64,000 nt of DNA, taken from positions 974,808 to 1,038,807 of the forward strand of contig NZ_JH584241.1 of NCBI RefSeq assembly GCF_000241485.1, read 5' to 3'. Position numbers and translations under genes: made by a program. This DNA is from Sphingomonas sp. PAMC 26605. GTDB taxonomy: Bacteria > Pseudomonadota > Alphaproteobacteria > Sphingomonadales > Sphingomonadaceae. Each line of letters starts with the position of its first letter. The first letter of the stretch is position 1. The notes below the pieces were generated by a model, which did not search any database, had not been told where the DNA came from, and was given only the letters and a program-made list of their open reading frames with translations. Positions 1 to 9,715 of the stretch are shown in pieces.

Positions 1-1056
1 GCCATCACGCCGATTGCGCCCGCCGATACGCTGGCAATCGCCCGCGAAGACACGGTGCTGTCGCCGCGCTTCTACACCACCGATTATGCCGCGATGGACC
101 GGATCGATGTCTCGCCGGTGCGCGCCGAATGGGACCAGCTGATCGCCGAGATGGTCGCCGATCCGAACCGGCGCCATTTCCGCCGCACCAATGCATTCGA
201 CGGCGTGATCGAAAGCTTGCCCGACGGCTTGCGCGAGGAATTCATCGATTTCCTGGTGAGCTCGCTCACCGCAGAATTCTCGGGCTGCATCCTCTATGCC
301 GAGATCCAGAAGCGCGCGCAGAACCCCGACATCAAGGCGCTGTTCCGGCTGATGAGCCGCGACGAAAGCCGCCATGCCGGCTTCATCAACGATACGCTCA
401 AGGATGCCGGAATCGGGGTCGATCTCAGCTTCCTCACCAAGACCAAAAAATACACCTATTTCCGGCCGAAATTCATCTTCTACGCGACCTATCTCTCGGA
501 GAAGATCGGCTATGCGCGCTACATCACGATCTTCCGGCATCTCGCGCAGCATCCGGAGTGGCGCTTCCACCCGATCTTCAACTGGTTCGAGGAATGGTGC
601 AACGACGAGTTCCGCCACGGCGAGGCCTTCGCCATCCTGATGCGGACCGATCCCAAATTGCTGCGCGGGCACAATGTGCTGTGGATCCGCTTCTTCCTCG
701 TCGCGGTCTATGCGACGATGTACGTGCGCGACCATAATCGCCCGGCGTTCCACAAGGCGCTCGGGATCGACCCCGACGAGTACGACTACCGCGTCTTCAC
801 GGTCTGCTCGCAGATCACGCGCCAGGTCTTCCCGCTCGTGCTCGACACCGAGTCGCCGCGCTTTCGCGCCGGGCTCGAGCGGATGCGCCGGATCGCCGCC
901 GGAATCGACGCCGCCAAGGCGCAAGGGGGGGTGATCGGCGGGATCAAACGGATCGGCCTGATCGGCGCGGCGGCGGTAAACTTCGCGCGGCTGTATCTGA
1001 CGCCTGTCCAGCGCAACGCGATCCCCGCCTCGGCCCGGCTGGTTCCCGCCTGGTGA
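1..1056 (+). CDS. acsF: AcsF, aerobic Mg-protoporphyrin IX monomethyl ester (oxidative) cyclase, 5'-truncated
   Basis: This is the diiron oxygenase that closes ring E of Mg-protoporphyrin monomethyl ester with O2, giving divinyl protochlorophyllide in bacteriochlorophyll synthesis. The frame is open from base 1; the GTG at 55 is internal (the family reads through [10 protein letters not shown] here), so the start lies left of the window. Ferritin-like iron ligands are visible in the 351 codons present: a Glu in LYAEIQKR near codon 101, DESRH at codons 121-125 and DEFRH at 202-206. An oxygen-dependent cyclase fits an aerobic anoxygenic phototroph. The stop overlaps the puhE start by 4 bp (GTGA), so the two are probably co-translated. 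Confidence 0.96.
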   Translation, partial: AITPIAPADTLAIAREDTVLSPRFYTTDYAAMDRIDVSPVRAEWDQLIAEMVADPNRRHFRRTNAFDGVIESLPDGLREEFIDFLVSSLTAEFSGCILYAEIQKRAQNPDIKALFRLMSRDESRHAGFINDTLKDAGIGVDLSFLTKTKKYTYFRPKFIFYATYLSEKIGYARYITIFRHLAQHPEWRFHPIFNWFEEWCNDEFRHGEAFAILMRTDPKLLRGHNVLWIRFFLVAVYATMYVRDHNRPAFHKALGIDPDEYDYRVFTVCSQITRQVFPLVLDTESPRFRAGLERMRRIAAGIDAAKAQGGVIGGIKRIGLIGAAAVNFARLYLTPVQRNAIPASARLVPAW

Positions 1057-1832
1057 CGATCCCGCCGCTCCTGTTCGCGCTTGTGATGTGGTTCATCGGG
1101 ACGGCTGCAGTGGTGTGGCTCGACAGCCGACCGCGCGCGACTTTCCGCACAAGCTTCCGGCTCGCCGGCGTCGCGGCGGTGGCGGCGACAGGCGCAGTGT
1201 GGTGGTCGGCCGATGATGCGAGCTGGGGCGGCGCCTATCTCGGCTTCGCGGCGGCGATCGTGATCTGGGGCTGGCACGAGATGGGCTTCCTGATGGGGTT
1301 CGTCGCCGGGCCCAATCGCGCGCCCTGCCCGCCCGCGGCGACCGGCTGGACGCGATTGAGGCTCGCCACCGCGACGGTGATCCATCACGAAGTCGCGATC
1401 GCGGCGACCGCGCTGCTGCTGTTCGCGCTGACCTGGCGCCAGCCCAACCAGAGCGCGCCGCTCACCTTCCTTTTGCTGTTCGGTCTGCGGCTCAGCGCCG
1501 AGTTCAATCTCTATCTCGGCGTGCCCAACCTCAGCGACGAGGTCTTCCCGGCGCATCTCGCCTATCTCAAGAGCTATTTCCGCAAGCGCGCGGGCAACGC
1601 GCTGCTGCCAGTGTCGGTGATCGGCTCGAGCGCGCTCGCCTGCTGGGCGTGGAACGTCGCCGAGGCTGCTCCGACGCAGAGCGGCGCGGCCGTCACCGCG
1701 ACCTTGCTCGCCGGATTGGCGGCGCTGGGGCTCGTCGAGCATCTTTTTCTTGTGTTGCCGCTGCGCGATGCCAGACTGTGGCAATGGGCGGCAGCAAAGA
1801 CCCAAGCGGCCAAAGCCGCAATAAGCGAGTAG
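1053..1832 (+). CDS. puhE: PuhE, photosynthetic complex assembly membrane protein (DUF3623)
   Basis: This 259-residue integral membrane protein of the PuhE/DUF3623 family is found only in photosynthesis gene clusters and is implicated in assembly of the reaction centre-LH1 complex. Several hydrophobic segments run through the protein, and family-typical patches include GWHEMGF near residue 73, IHHE near 110 and FNLYLGVPN near 150. The GTG start lies inside the acsF stop (GTGA), and hemA follows 12 bp downstream. The order acsF-puhE-hemA is the usual right end of the puh side of alphaproteobacterial clusters. The biochemical role is known only from deletion phenotypes in Rhodobacter. Confidence 0.92.
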   Translation: MTIPPLLFALVMWFIGTAAVVWLDSRPRATFRTSFRLAGVAAVAATGAVWWSADDASWGGAYLGFAAAIVIWGWHEMGFLMGFVAGPNRAPCPPAATGWTRLRLATATVIHHEVAIAATALLLFALTWRQPNQSAPLTFLLLFGLRLSAEFNLYLGVPNLSDEVFPAHLAYLKSYFRKRAGNALLPVSVIGSSALACWAWNVAEAAPTQSGAAVTATLLAGLAALGLVEHLFLVLPLRDARLWQWAAAKTQAAKAAISE

Positions 1833-1844
1833 GAGGGGTACGCC

Positions 1845-3065
1845 ATGGACTATGAGGCATTCTTTCAGGTCGAGCTCGACGCGCTGAAGGAGGATGGGCG
1901 CTACCGCATCTTCGCCGAGCTCGAGCGCAAGGCCGGCAGCTTCCCGCGTGCGCGCCATTATGCCGAGGACGGCGTCGGCGATGTCACGGTGTGGTGCTCG
2001 AACGACTATCTCGGGATGGGGCAACACCGCAAAGTGCTCGACGCGATGCACGCCACGCTCGATGCGTGCGGCGCCGGTGCCGGTGGGACGCGCAACATTT
2101 CCGGCACCACCCACGCGCATGTCGTGCTCGAGGCCGAGCTCGCCGATCTGCACGGCAAGGAAGCGGCGCTCCTCTTCACCTCGGGCTATGTCTCGAACTG
2201 GGCGGCGCTCGGTACGCTCGCCGCGCGGCTGCCGAATTGCGTCGTGCTGTCGGACGAGCTCAACCATGCCTCGATGATCGAAGGCATCCGCCACAGCCGC
2301 GCGGAGTGCCTGCGCTTCAAGCATAGCGACCCTGACGATCTCGATCGCAAGCTCGCGCAGATCGACCCGGCGCGGCCCAAGCTCGTCGCGTTCGAAAGCG
2401 TCTATTCGATGGACGGCGACATCGCGCCGATCGCCGAGATCCTCGACGTGTGCGAACGCCATGGCGCGCTGTCGTATCTCGATGAAGTCCACGGCGTCGG
2501 GCTGTACGGCCCGCGCGGCGGCGGCGTCGCCGAGGAACGCGGGCTGATGGACCGCATCACCGTGATCGAGGGCACGCTCGGCAAGGCGTTCGGCGTGATG
2601 GGGGGCTATATCGCCGCCTCGGCCGCCTTGTGCGATTTCATCCGCAGTTTTGCGAGCGGCTTCATCTTCACGACCGCGCTGCCGCCGGCGCTCGCCGCGG
2701 GCGCGACCGCGAGCATCCGCCATCTCAAAGCAAGCGGCTGGGAACGCGCGCAGCACCACGCGCGCGTCGCGCAGGTCCGGCGGCGGCTCGACGCGATCGG
2801 CATCCCGACGATCGACAATCCGAGCCACATCATCCCGGTGATGGTCGGCGACGCCAAGAAGTGCAAGATGATCAGCGACTGGCTGCTCGAGCAGCATGGC
2901 ATCTATGTCCAGCCGATCAACTATCCGACGGTCCCGGTCGGCACCGAGCGGCTGCGGCTGACGCCGTCGCCGGTACATACCGACGGGGACGTCGACAGGC
3001 TCGTCGACGCGCTGTCGGAGATCTGGTCGCAATGCGCGCTGGCGCGGCGCGCGATGGCGGCTTGA
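1845..3065 (+). CDS. hemA: 5-aminolevulinate synthase
   Basis: This 406-residue PLP enzyme condenses glycine and succinyl-CoA to 5-aminolevulinate, the first step of the C4 tetrapyrrole pathway feeding heme and bacteriochlorophyll. Its length matches the family. The glycine-rich [13 protein letters not shown] stretch near residues 73-85, the [10 protein letters not shown] cofactor segment near 214-223 and the Schiff-base lysine in GTLGKAFG (K247) are all present. A strong ribosome binding site (AGGAGGGG) lies 9 bases before the ATG. Placement in the photosynthesis cluster suggests it supplies precursor for pigment synthesis; a housekeeping second copy outside the window is possible. Confidence 0.97.
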   Translation: MDYEAFFQVELDALKEDGRYRIFAELERKAGSFPRARHYAEDGVGDVTVWCSNDYLGMGQHRKVLDAMHATLDACGAGAGGTRNISGTTHAHVVLEAELADLHGKEAALLFTSGYVSNWAALGTLAARLPNCVVLSDELNHASMIEGIRHSRAECLRFKHSDPDDLDRKLAQIDPARPKLVAFESVYSMDGDIAPIAEILDVCERHGALSYLDEVHGVGLYGPRGGGVAEERGLMDRITVIEGTLGKAFGVMGGYIAASAALCDFIRSFASGFIFTTALPPALAAGATASIRHLKASGWERAQHHARVAQVRRRLDAIGIPTIDNPSHIIPVMVGDAKKCKMISDWLLEQHGIYVQPINYPTVPVGTERLRLTPSPVHTDGDVDRLVDALSEIWSQCALARRAMAA

Positions 3066-3112
3066 AGGGACCTAAAGCGAGGCGGCTGATTTTCTGCGCA
3101 ATCGCCATCTAA

Positions 3113-3210
3113 CGTCACCCCGGCCTTGTGCCGGGGTCGACGGCTCAGCGCGGCACGGCGCCTGATGCGACAGCGGCACGGTGGACCCCGGGAAGAGCCC
3201 GGGGTGACGA
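3113..3210. repeat. REP-like doublet, GTCACCCCGG arms
   Basis: Two imperfect hairpins face each other: CGTCACCCCGG...CCGGGGTCGACGG at 3113-3143 and GTGGACCCCGGG...CCCGGGGTGACGA at 3180-3210. The outer ends are inverted copies (GTCACCCC / GGGGTGAC), so the whole element can also fold as one long stem. It sits between the convergent ends of hemA and the DUF3422 gene and may act as a bidirectional terminator. Copies of the same family are at 41286-41380 and, with a different inner arm, at 9570-9650 and 38965-39048. Confidence 0.85.
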
Positions 3211-3260
3211 GTCTGTGACGGACGGACTCCCTCTCTCGGCGTAAGACGGATTGTGCGGGC

Positions 3261-4520
3261 CTACTCTTCGAGCCCCCTGCGTACGCGCCGCGCGAACAGC
3301 CACGCCGCGCCGAACACCAGCGGCACCGCCCCGACCATCACCCATTCCTTCCAGGCATGCGCCGGCGCCGCGAGATAGCCGATCAGCGCCACCGCATAGT
3401 AACTGATCGCCACCACCGAGAGCCCCTCGACCGTTTGCTGCAACCCCAATTGCAGCTGGGTGCGCGTGTCCATCGACTCGAGCAAATCGCGATTCTGCTT
3501 GGCGAGCGCGATGTCGATCCGCGTGCGGAGCAGTTCGCTCGTCCAGGCGGCGCGCTGCGACAGATCGTCGAGCCGCGCGGAGAAGCTGTCGCACGTCCGC
3601 ACCGCGGGCGTCAGCCGCCGCTCGGTGAAGTCGGCGAGCGTCTGATAGCCCGCAATCCGCCCGATTCCGAGCGTCTCGAGCCGGTCGAGACTGAGTTGCG
3701 CATAAGCGCGCGTCGCGCTCATCCGATAGCGCGTCTCGGCGAGCAGCCGTGCGAGCTCGGCCGAGAGATAGGTCAGTTCGTCGAGCAGTTCGTCGTCCTG
3801 CGTCCGCCGTTCGGACACCGCGTGCGTCAGATCGGCGAGCCGGGCCTCTAGCCGCGAGACGTCGGGGGTCAGTCGCTGCGCCAGCGGCAGGCCGAGCAGC
3901 GCCATGTTGCGATAATTGCCGAGCTCCTGCAGCCGCAGCACGAGCTGCGACGGTTCGTCGCGGAGCAGGCCATGGTCGATCAGCAGCAGCCGCCCGAACC
4001 CGTCGGTATTGAGCCGGAAATCCGACAGCATCGTCGCCTTTCCACCGGCGATCTGGCAGCGGATCAGCGCATCGGGCGCGAACAGCCGGTCGAGTTGCGC
4101 TTCGGGCGGGGGCTCGCTGCCCTGCGGATAGACAGCGATCTGCGTCGCGCGGATCACTGCGCCCGGCATGTCGGCAGCGATTTCGGGCGCGAGCGGATCG
4201 AACAGATCGGTCGCGAACGGCTGCTCGAACGCGCCTTCGCGCAGAAAGGTGTAACTCGCGAATTCGGTATGCCGCTCGAGCACCAGCTTGGTCGGGCCGA
4301 AATCGACCACCGCGTAGCGCGTATCGGGGGGAAGCTTTGTCGCGACGTGCCGCGTGATGCGCTCGAAATGCGCCGCGGCACCGCTCGCGCCCTCCTCACC
4401 GAGCACGGTGACGATCTGCATCAGGCGACACGGCGCCGCAAAGCGCGGCAAGCGGCGGACGTGCATTTCCTCGGCAAGCGCGGCGCGCAGCGGATGATTG
4501 TGGAAGCTCAGGCCATCCAT
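3261..4520 (-). CDS. DUF3422 family membrane-anchored protein
   Basis: This 419-residue protein has the DUF3422 signature: an N-terminal HNHPLRAALAEEMHVR block and a long alpha-helical, partly coiled-coil-like middle (about residues 220-350). Two C-terminal hydrophobic helices (about 370-388 and 393-410) probably anchor it in the inner membrane. No catalytic motif is evident and the family has no established biochemical role. It lies 58 bp downstream of pufC on the same strand, so read-through from the puf operon is possible, with a stem-loop at 4546-4569 between them. A link to photosynthesis is positional only. Confidence 0.85.
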   Translation of the reverse strand: MDGLSFHNHPLRAALAEEMHVRRLPRFAAPCRLMQIVTVLGEEGASGAAAHFERITRHVATKLPPDTRYAVVDFGPTKLVLERHTEFASYTFLREGAFEQPFATDLFDPLAPEIAADMPGAVIRATQIAVYPQGSEPPPEAQLDRLFAPDALIRCQIAGGKATMLSDFRLNTDGFGRLLLIDHGLLRDEPSQLVLRLQELGNYRNMALLGLPLAQRLTPDVSRLEARLADLTHAVSERRTQDDELLDELTYLSAELARLLAETRYRMSATRAYAQLSLDRLETLGIGRIAGYQTLADFTERRLTPAVRTCDSFSARLDDLSQRAAWTSELLRTRIDIALAKQNRDLLESMDTRTQLQLGLQQTVEGLSVVAISYYAVALIGYLAAPAHAWKEWVMVGAVPLVFGAAWLFARRVRRGLEE

Positions 4521-4545
4521 GCGGGCGGCTCCGGACGAACCACGC

Positions 4546-4569
4546 GCCCACAGCCGCGGGGCTGCGGGC
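4546..4569 (-). promoter_or_regulatory. Stem-loop just 3' of pufC
   Basis: A 10-bp stem with one mismatch (GCCCACAGCC / GGCTGCGGGC, 4-base loop) begins 9 bases after the pufC stop. No U-run follows on the leftward strand, so it looks more like an mRNA 3'-end stabiliser or an imperfect terminator than a classical intrinsic terminator. Confidence 0.45.
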
Positions 4570-4578
4570 GGCGCGCGC

Positions 4579-5673
4579 TCATTGCCGCTGCGTCATCGCC
4601 TGCGGGTTGGCCAGCACCGCGGGCACCGCCTTGCCCGCAGCGCCGCCCTCGGGTGCGGCGGTCGGCATCGGCGGCGCTTTGAGCGTCGGGTTCGCCGCGA
4701 GCATCGAAATCCCGCCGAGCGGCTTGTTCTGCCCCTGGTGGCAGGTCTGGCAATTCGCCTTGTAGGGATCGCCATGCGGCCCCTTGCGATACGCCGGGAA
4801 CACGCCCGTCAGCGAGTTGATATACTGCCCGTTGATATCGCGCACCATGCGGATGCCGTAATAAGCGGTGGCGCGCTGCGGGCGGCTGAGCGTCCAGGAT
4901 CGGAACGACTGCGTATTGTGGCAATAGGTGCAATTGACGCCGAGCGCGGTGCTCATGTGCATCATCAGGCCATAGGTCTTTTCGGCATCCTTGATCGACA
5001 CGACATGGCTCGGCGAAGGATATTGGCTGCTTGCCGCGACGCGGATCTGCGCCGTGCCGTTGAGATAGGTCTGGAACGGATCATAGGGCAGTGAGGCATA
5101 GCCGACCGCGACGTTGGGCGTGTTCTGGCCATGCTTGTTGCGCACGATCGAATCGGGATCGGCGACGCCTTCGGCGATCGCCCATTTGTAGACCGGCACC
5201 GCATTGCCGCGGTGGCAGGTCCAGCACGTCACGCCGGTCTGTTGGACGTGGCTCGACCATTTGCCGTTGATCTGCCGCGTCATCTGCAGCATCCGCCGCG
5301 CGACGACCTTGGTGTATTTCTCGTCCGACGCCATGTTGTTGGGGTTGTGGCAATAGTTGCAGCCCTGTTCGGGCGGCGCGACCCATTGGTTGATCGAGGC
5401 CATCAGATGGTTGAAGCGCTCGGTCGAGACGTCGCCGAGCACCTTGACGTTCTGATAGGTTTCGCGCGCGCGCGGGCCGCTATCGTCGGGGAGCGCATAG
5501 GGTGGCGCGGGGATCGCCGAGGCCTTGACCATGTGGCGCACGTCGATGATCTGGTCGCCGCCGGTGCCGCGATAGCCCGTCTGCTGCGTGATTTTCCGCC
5601 CGAATTCGCAGCCGCCCAGCATCAACGGGCCGGTCAGGGCAACGATCATCAACAAGCTGTGCCGCGCGGTCAT
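4579..5673 (-). CDS. pufC: PufC, tetraheme cytochrome c subunit of the photosynthetic reaction centre
   Basis: This 364-residue periplasmic lipoprotein re-reduces the special pair. A signal peptide with lipobox LGGC puts the lipid-carrying Cys at residue 22. Four CXXCH heme motifs are present at residues 105 (CNYCH), 150 (CWTCH), 248 (CTYCH) and 308 (CQTCH), the full complement of the tetraheme family. The ATG at 5673 overlaps the pufM stop by 4 bp (ATGA); the open frame continues upstream only as an out-of-frame shadow of pufM. The C-terminal tail is Pro/Ala-rich. The c-type hemes require the Ccm system encoded at 21934-26721. Confidence 0.97.
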   Translation of the reverse strand: MTARHSLLMIVALTGPLMLGGCEFGRKITQQTGYRGTGGDQIIDVRHMVKASAIPAPPYALPDDSGPRARETYQNVKVLGDVSTERFNHLMASINQWVAPPEQGCNYCHNPNNMASDEKYTKVVARRMLQMTRQINGKWSSHVQQTGVTCWTCHRGNAVPVYKWAIAEGVADPDSIVRNKHGQNTPNVAVGYASLPYDPFQTYLNGTAQIRVAASSQYPSPSHVVSIKDAEKTYGLMMHMSTALGVNCTYCHNTQSFRSWTLSRPQRATAYYGIRMVRDINGQYINSLTGVFPAYRKGPHGDPYKANCQTCHQGQNKPLGGISMLAANPTLKAPPMPTAAPEGGAAGKAVPAVLANPQAMTQRQ

Positions 5674-6644
5674 TGCGATGCTCCCGGAAGCGTCGCGGGA
5701 TCGACGACGCCGGTCCCCGGATAATTGGGCGCATAGCCGTGCTGGATCGCCCAGAGATACCAATTGTCGACCACGGTGCCGGTCAGCAGGATGCCGATCC
5801 CGCCGGTCAGCGTGGTCAGCACCGCGAACCACCAGGCCCAGCGATGGATCGATTCGTAGGTCGCGTTGAACCCCATCGTCCAGCGCCAGAACAGCGCCGC
5901 GCGCTCGGCGGCGGTGCCGCGATCGGTGATATGCTCGAGCTCGCGCTCGCCGCCGTAACGCCCGACCGCGAGGATCGTCGCGCCGTGCATCGCGAACAGC
6001 AGCGTCGACCCGTAGAGGAAGACGATCGAGAGGCAGTGGAACGGGTTGTAGAAGAGGTTGCCGTAACGGATCGAGAAGGCTGCGGTCCAATCCAGGTGCG
6101 GGAAGATCCCGAACGGCACCGCCTCGGCCCAGCTCCCCATCAGCATCGGCCGAATGAAGCCGAGCACGAGCATCAGCCAGATCGCGCTCGCGAACGCCCA
6201 GGGGACGTGCGTCCCGAGACCCAGCGCCTTGGCGCGGCGGAAGGTGCGCAGCCACCACAGCAGCACCGAGGTGGTCATCGAGAAGCCGGCGATCTGCCAC
6301 CAGCCGCCATGCGCGAGCGGCACGAACAGCTGGAAGCCATATTCGGGTCCGGGCGGCTCGAGCGCGAGCCACGGCAGCTGCCGCGCGAACTGGATCGGGT
6401 TCCAGCCGACCGACGCCCACATGTTGAGCCCGATCACCTCGAACGCGAGGAAGCCGAACATCAGCGACAGGATGCCGAGCCCGCCGAGATAGATCGGCCC
6501 GATCTGCGCATTGCCGATCTTGCCCATCCAGTAGGAGAAGGCCGGCTTGCCGAGCCGCGGGAAATCATACGCCCCAAGCGCCGGCCCGGTCTCGGGCGCC
6601 CCGCGCAGCTGGATCTGGGTGAAGATGTTCTGATAGCTTGCCAC
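5670..6644 (-). CDS. pufM: PufM, reaction centre M subunit
   Basis: This 324-residue reaction-centre subunit has five membrane helices binding bacteriochlorophyll, bacteriopheophytin and quinone. The start is taken as GTG at 6644 because family members begin with a residue pair followed by YQNIFTQ, as here, and GGGGAG lies 7 bases upstream; the frame upstream is not PufM-like. Typical segments include [24 protein letters not shown] with special-pair and iron-ligand histidines and [20 protein letters not shown]. It overlaps pufC by 4 bp and lies 13 bp after pufL. Confidence 0.97.
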   Translation of the reverse strand: MASYQNIFTQIQLRGAPETGPALGAYDFPRLGKPAFSYWMGKIGNAQIGPIYLGGLGILSLMFGFLAFEVIGLNMWASVGWNPIQFARQLPWLALEPPGPEYGFQLFVPLAHGGWWQIAGFSMTTSVLLWWLRTFRRAKALGLGTHVPWAFASAIWLMLVLGFIRPMLMGSWAEAVPFGIFPHLDWTAAFSIRYGNLFYNPFHCLSIVFLYGSTLLFAMHGATILAVGRYGGERELEHITDRGTAAERAALFWRWTMGFNATYESIHRWAWWFAVLTTLTGGIGILLTGTVVDNWYLWAIQHGYAPNYPGTGVVDPATLPGASQ

Positions 6645-6657
6645 GCGAAATCTCCCC

Positions 6658-7497
6658 TCAGGACCAGATCGGCAGGTTGAGCCACCAGCTCCACCATTCC
6701 GGCCAGCCGCGTGTCCACAGCGGCCCCGAGATGATGATGCAGACGGCACTCCAGAAGCCCGCGCTCAGCGCGAGGAACAGCCCGAGCCGGTGGATGCCGA
6801 GCGTGCCGATCGAATAGCCGATCGTGTCGCGGAAGAAGGCGTCCTCATATTCGGGCGACTTGACCTCGCCCTGCGTTCCGTCGGGGTTCTTCGCGGGGTT
6901 CGCCGCCGACAGCACCAGCCCGCCATGCAGCGCGAGCGCGAGCGTCGTGGTGAAGAAGAAGCTCACCGCGAGCATGTGCGCGGGATTGTAGTGGAAATGG
7001 AGATATTGGTAGCCGGTGTTCGACACCCAATCGAGATGGCTGAAGATGCCGTAGGGAAAGCCGAAGCCCCACGCGCCGAGCAGCATCGGGCGGATCACGA
7101 CGAGCGAGACATAGGCGAAGATCGCGACGCCGAACGCGGCGGGGACATGATAGCCGATGCCGAGCTTGCGGCAAATCTCGACCTCGCGCAGCGCCCAGGA
7201 CACGAACGACCCGACCGCGCAGATCGTGATGATCTGCCAGAACCCGCCCTCGCGCAACGGCGCCAGCGACAGACCGTAGCGCAGGTCGGGCGGCGCGATG
7301 CTGATCAGCCAGATGTTCCAGGTCGGCCCGAGCGACGCGGCATAGACGATCAACGCCGTGCCAAGCCCTGCAAACAGGGCCGTGGTCACCCCGAAGAACC
7401 CCACATAAAAGGGCCCGACCCAGAAGTCGAAAAGGTCACCGCCGAGCAGCGTGCCGCCGCGGACGCGGTATTTTCGTTCGAAACTCAGCAGCGCCAT
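6658..7497 (-). CDS. pufL: PufL, reaction centre L subunit
   Basis: This 279-residue subunit pairs with PufM to hold the photochemical cofactors. The ATG at 7497 gives the canonical [16 protein letters not shown]-terminus; the longer open frame upstream runs through the intercistronic hairpin and is not coding. Typical blocks include [23 protein letters not shown] (special-pair region) and [18 protein letters not shown] helix-D sequence containing iron-ligand histidine. It is preceded by a 118-bp spacer with a strong stem-loop, and followed after 13 bp by pufM. Confidence 0.97.
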   Translation of the reverse strand: MALLSFERKYRVRGGTLLGGDLFDFWVGPFYVGFFGVTTALFAGLGTALIVYAASLGPTWNIWLISIAPPDLRYGLSLAPLREGGFWQIITICAVGSFVSWALREVEICRKLGIGYHVPAAFGVAIFAYVSLVVIRPMLLGAWGFGFPYGIFSHLDWVSNTGYQYLHFHYNPAHMLAVSFFFTTTLALALHGGLVLSAANPAKNPDGTQGEVKSPEYEDAFFRDTIGYSIGTLGIHRLGLFLALSAGFWSAVCIIISGPLWTRGWPEWWSWWLNLPIWS

Positions 7498-7568
7498 GAC
7501 GCCATCCTCCACCGCCTGTCCACGGCTGAATCCGTGGCACGCGAATCCCTCACGCAAGTGTCCGGCTT

Positions 7569-7605
7569 CGAGCGGATGGGGCGGCTGTCACGTCCCATCC
7601 GCTCG
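7569..7605 (-). promoter_or_regulatory. Intercistronic hairpin between pufA and pufL
   Basis: A perfect 12-bp inverted repeat (CGAGCGGATGGG at 7569-7580 against CCCATCCGCTCG at 7594-7605, 13-base loop) lies 10 bases after the pufA stop. A second small stem (CCACGG/CCGTGG) lies at 7520-7537. In Rhodobacter a hairpin at this place protects the pufBA part of the mRNA from 3' decay so that LH1 is made in excess over the reaction centre. The same role is inferred here. Confidence 0.7.
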
Positions 7606-7615
7606 AGCGCGCGCG

Positions 7616-7798
7616 CTATGGCGCTGGCGTCGTCGCCGGCGCGGTCGCTGCCGCCGGGGCGGTATGCGGACCATCGAGCCAGTTGAACCGATCGGTGCTG
7701 AGCAGGATGAAATGAATCAGCAGCGCCAGCACGAACAGGAAGGCGAACAGAGCGACGAGCGTGCGCCGCGGATCGAAGATAAGCCAAATTCTCCACAT
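7616..7798 (-). CDS. pufA: PufA, LH1 light-harvesting alpha polypeptide
   Basis: This 60-residue antenna polypeptide has the [15 protein letters not shown]-terminus of LH1 alpha, one membrane helix (about residues 12-36) with the bacteriochlorophyll-ligand His in [15 protein letters not shown], and a Pro/Ala/Thr-rich C-terminal tail that is longer than in many relatives. It follows pufB after 27 bp and is separated from pufL by the hairpin spacer. Confidence 0.96.
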   Translation of the reverse strand: MWRIWLIFDPRRTLVALFAFLFVLALLIHFILLSTDRFNWLDGPHTAPAAATAPATTPAP

Positions 7799-7826
7799 GA
7801 CGTGGTCTCCTCGCTAAGATGGAAGA

Positions 7827-7988
7827 TCAGTGAATCCAGGGGCGCCACATCCACACGAGGATGTGCGCGACGATCGCCACCGCGGTGAACAATGCGAAGC
7901 TGGTGATGAAGAGTTTATGGAACTCCTTCGCTTCTTCCGGGGTCAGATATGTCCCCGGCCCGAACCTTTCGTCTCGTTTGTCGCTCAT
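7827..7988 (-). CDS. pufB: PufB, LH1 light-harvesting beta polypeptide
   Basis: This 53-residue antenna polypeptide has the [13 protein letters not shown] amphipathic N-terminal part with its conserved His, and one membrane helix ending in [13 protein letters not shown] that contains the bacteriochlorophyll-ligand His. The ATG at 7988 was chosen because upstream sequence in the same frame is not antenna-like. The 121-bp gap to bchZ holds no recognisable gene (no pufQ) and no TGT-N12-ACA site; a puf promoter may lie there or inside bchZ. Confidence 0.96.
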   Translation of the reverse strand: MSDKRDERFGPGTYLTPEEAKEFHKLFITSFALFTAVAIVAHILVWMWRPWIH

Positions 7989-8109
7989 TGCTGCGTCTCC
8001 ATTCTGACGACCACGAACAGGAGCGTCAGAGGCGCTCCCCGGCTGCATCCACGCGGCACCTGCCGTGGGATCCTGGGTCCGCGCGAACGCGGAAAAAGAC
8101 GCCGCGCGG

Positions 8110-9555
8110 TCACCCGCCGCGGCTTTCGGTGATGGCGTGCGCGAGACGTACCGGCGACACCGACGCTTCGCCGGCGCGGCGCGCGCCGCGTTCGGCGGCA
8201 TCGCGGATCCGCTTCGCGGCGGAGATGCGGACCAATACGGGCTCGCGCTCGACCACTTCATCGAACGCCGCCTTGGCGGCATCGTCCCACGCGACCTCGC
8301 GCTCGATCCGCGCGGGCGTCGCCTCGACCGCATCGAGCTGCCCGGCGAGCGGCAGGATGTGGAAGAGCGCGTCGAACAGCGCGTTGCACACTTCCTGGAT
8401 GAGATAGGTCGCGCCGGCATAGCCCATGAACGGCGTGCCAATGTGGCGGCGGATCACCGCGCCGGGGAAGCTCGCCGGGATATAGACACCGCGCGCGCCG
8501 GCCTCGGCCATGTACATCCGCTCGTTGAAGCTGCCGAACACGATCAGCGGCGGGTTGGCGCGGATCGCGTCGATCACTGCGTGATTGTCGGGCTTGATCC
8601 CGGCCGAGCGCGCGAAGGCGAAGTGGCACGGCAGCCCCATATCGCCTTCGAGGAACGCGCGGATGCCTCTCGCATAGGTTTCGGTCGCGACGATACCGAA
8701 GCTTGCGGTACCGAAGAAATCCTGCGTGACCGAGCGCCACAGATCCCACAGCGGCTTGATCGTGGTGTGCTTCTCGCGCTCGATGAACGGCTCCGGATCG
8801 AGTCCGAGCAATTCGCCGAGCTTGCGGAGAAAGAGCGTGGTGCTTTCGAGGCCGATCGGCGCCTGGAGGTAAGGCCGCTCGAGCGCTTCGCACAGCCCCC
8901 GGCCGAATTCGCGATACAGGCAGACATTGACCTGCGCGTCCGCGAGCTTGCGGACATCGGCGAGATGGCTGCCCAATGGGAAGACCATGCCGATTTCGGC
9001 GCCGATCCCTTCGATCAGACGGCGGATCTCGGCGAGATCGGACGGCATGTTGAAGCAACCATACATCGGGCCGATCAGATTGACCTTGGGGCGCTCCCCC
9101 TCCTTGAGCGGGCGCAGCGCGGGCACTTTCTTCGGGCCGAACTGCGTCCACAGCCAGGTCAGCGCGCGGTCGCCCGACTGCCACTGATCCTCGTCGATCG
9201 TGCGCGGCAGGAAACGCTGGATGTTGGTGCCCTCGGGCGTGACGCCGCCGCCGATCATCTCGGCGATCGATCCGGTCACGACGACCGCGGGCAGATCGGG
9301 GTCGAGCGCCGCCCAGGCGCGCTTCATCGCGCCCTCGGTGCCGTCGCGGCCGAGTTCCTGTTCGCCGAGCCCCGTGACGACGATCGGCAATTCGTGCGGC
9401 GGGAGCGCATCGGTATAGTGCAGGACCGAGGTGACGGGCAGGTTTTCGCAGCCGACCGGGCCGTCGATGATCACCTGCAATCCCTTGATCGCGGTGAAGG
9501 CGTAGACCGCACCCCAATAGCCGCCGGCGCGATCATGATCGAGGATGAGCGTCAT
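8110..9555 (-). CDS. bchZ: BchZ, chlorophyllide a reductase subunit Z
   Basis: This is a catalytic subunit of chlorophyllide a oxidoreductase (COR), the nitrogenase-like enzyme that reduces ring B on the way to bacteriochlorophyll. It has 481 residues with the NifK-like start [41 protein letters not shown] (cluster-binding Cys near residue 35) and an [15 protein letters not shown]-terminal region. The ATG at 9555 is preferred because the frame upstream crosses a palindromic repeat. It works with BchX and BchY encoded immediately upstream. Nitrogenase-like COR is oxygen-tolerant enough to operate in aerobic phototrophs. Confidence 0.96.
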   Translation of the reverse strand: MTLILDHDRAGGYWGAVYAFTAIKGLQVIIDGPVGCENLPVTSVLHYTDALPPHELPIVVTGLGEQELGRDGTEGAMKRAWAALDPDLPAVVVTGSIAEMIGGGVTPEGTNIQRFLPRTIDEDQWQSGDRALTWLWTQFGPKKVPALRPLKEGERPKVNLIGPMYGCFNMPSDLAEIRRLIEGIGAEIGMVFPLGSHLADVRKLADAQVNVCLYREFGRGLCEALERPYLQAPIGLESTTLFLRKLGELLGLDPEPFIEREKHTTIKPLWDLWRSVTQDFFGTASFGIVATETYARGIRAFLEGDMGLPCHFAFARSAGIKPDNHAVIDAIRANPPLIVFGSFNERMYMAEAGARGVYIPASFPGAVIRRHIGTPFMGYAGATYLIQEVCNALFDALFHILPLAGQLDAVEATPARIEREVAWDDAAKAAFDEVVEREPVLVRISAAKRIRDAAERGARRAGEASVSPVRLAHAITESRGG

Positions 9556-9569
9556 GGCTCCACCTCCCT

Positions 9570-9650
9570 CGTCACCCCAGCGGAAGCTGGGGTCTCGTGG
9601 CAAGTGGCGCGCGCGTGCAGCGGGAGATCCCAGCTTTCGCTGGGGTGACG
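9570..9650. repeat. REP-like doublet, GTCACCCCAGC arms, between bchY and bchZ
   Basis: Two hairpins face each other: CGTCACCCCAGCGGAAGCTGGGGT and CCCAGCTTTCGCTGGGGTGACG. A nearly identical element is at 38965-39048. Its position inside a polycistronic operon, in the 160-bp gap between bchY and bchZ, means it will be transcribed and could affect mRNA stability or read-through between the COR subunits. Confidence 0.85.
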
Positions 9651-9715
9651 GATATGGGCTGGGTGACGGCCGCGGCTGGCGTCGCGGTCGTAAAGGACGA
9701 GGTTGGCCGCGACGC

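Noticed and set aside
55..1056. Taking GTG 55 as the start of acsF
   Set aside because: The frame is open to base 1 and the upstream codons match the family N-terminus, so the gene is cut by the window edge.
786..3032. A 748-codon leftward ORF opposite acsF, puhE and hemA
   Set aside because: Arg/Ala/Asp-rich antisense shadow typical of high-GC genes, with no domain.
4579..6420. A 613-residue protein ending in PufC
   Set aside because: The first 249 codons are an out-of-frame reading of pufM; PufC with its lipobox starts at 5673.
8065..9648. A 527-codon rightward ORF opposite bchZ
   Set aside because: Antisense shadow of bchZ with unnatural composition.
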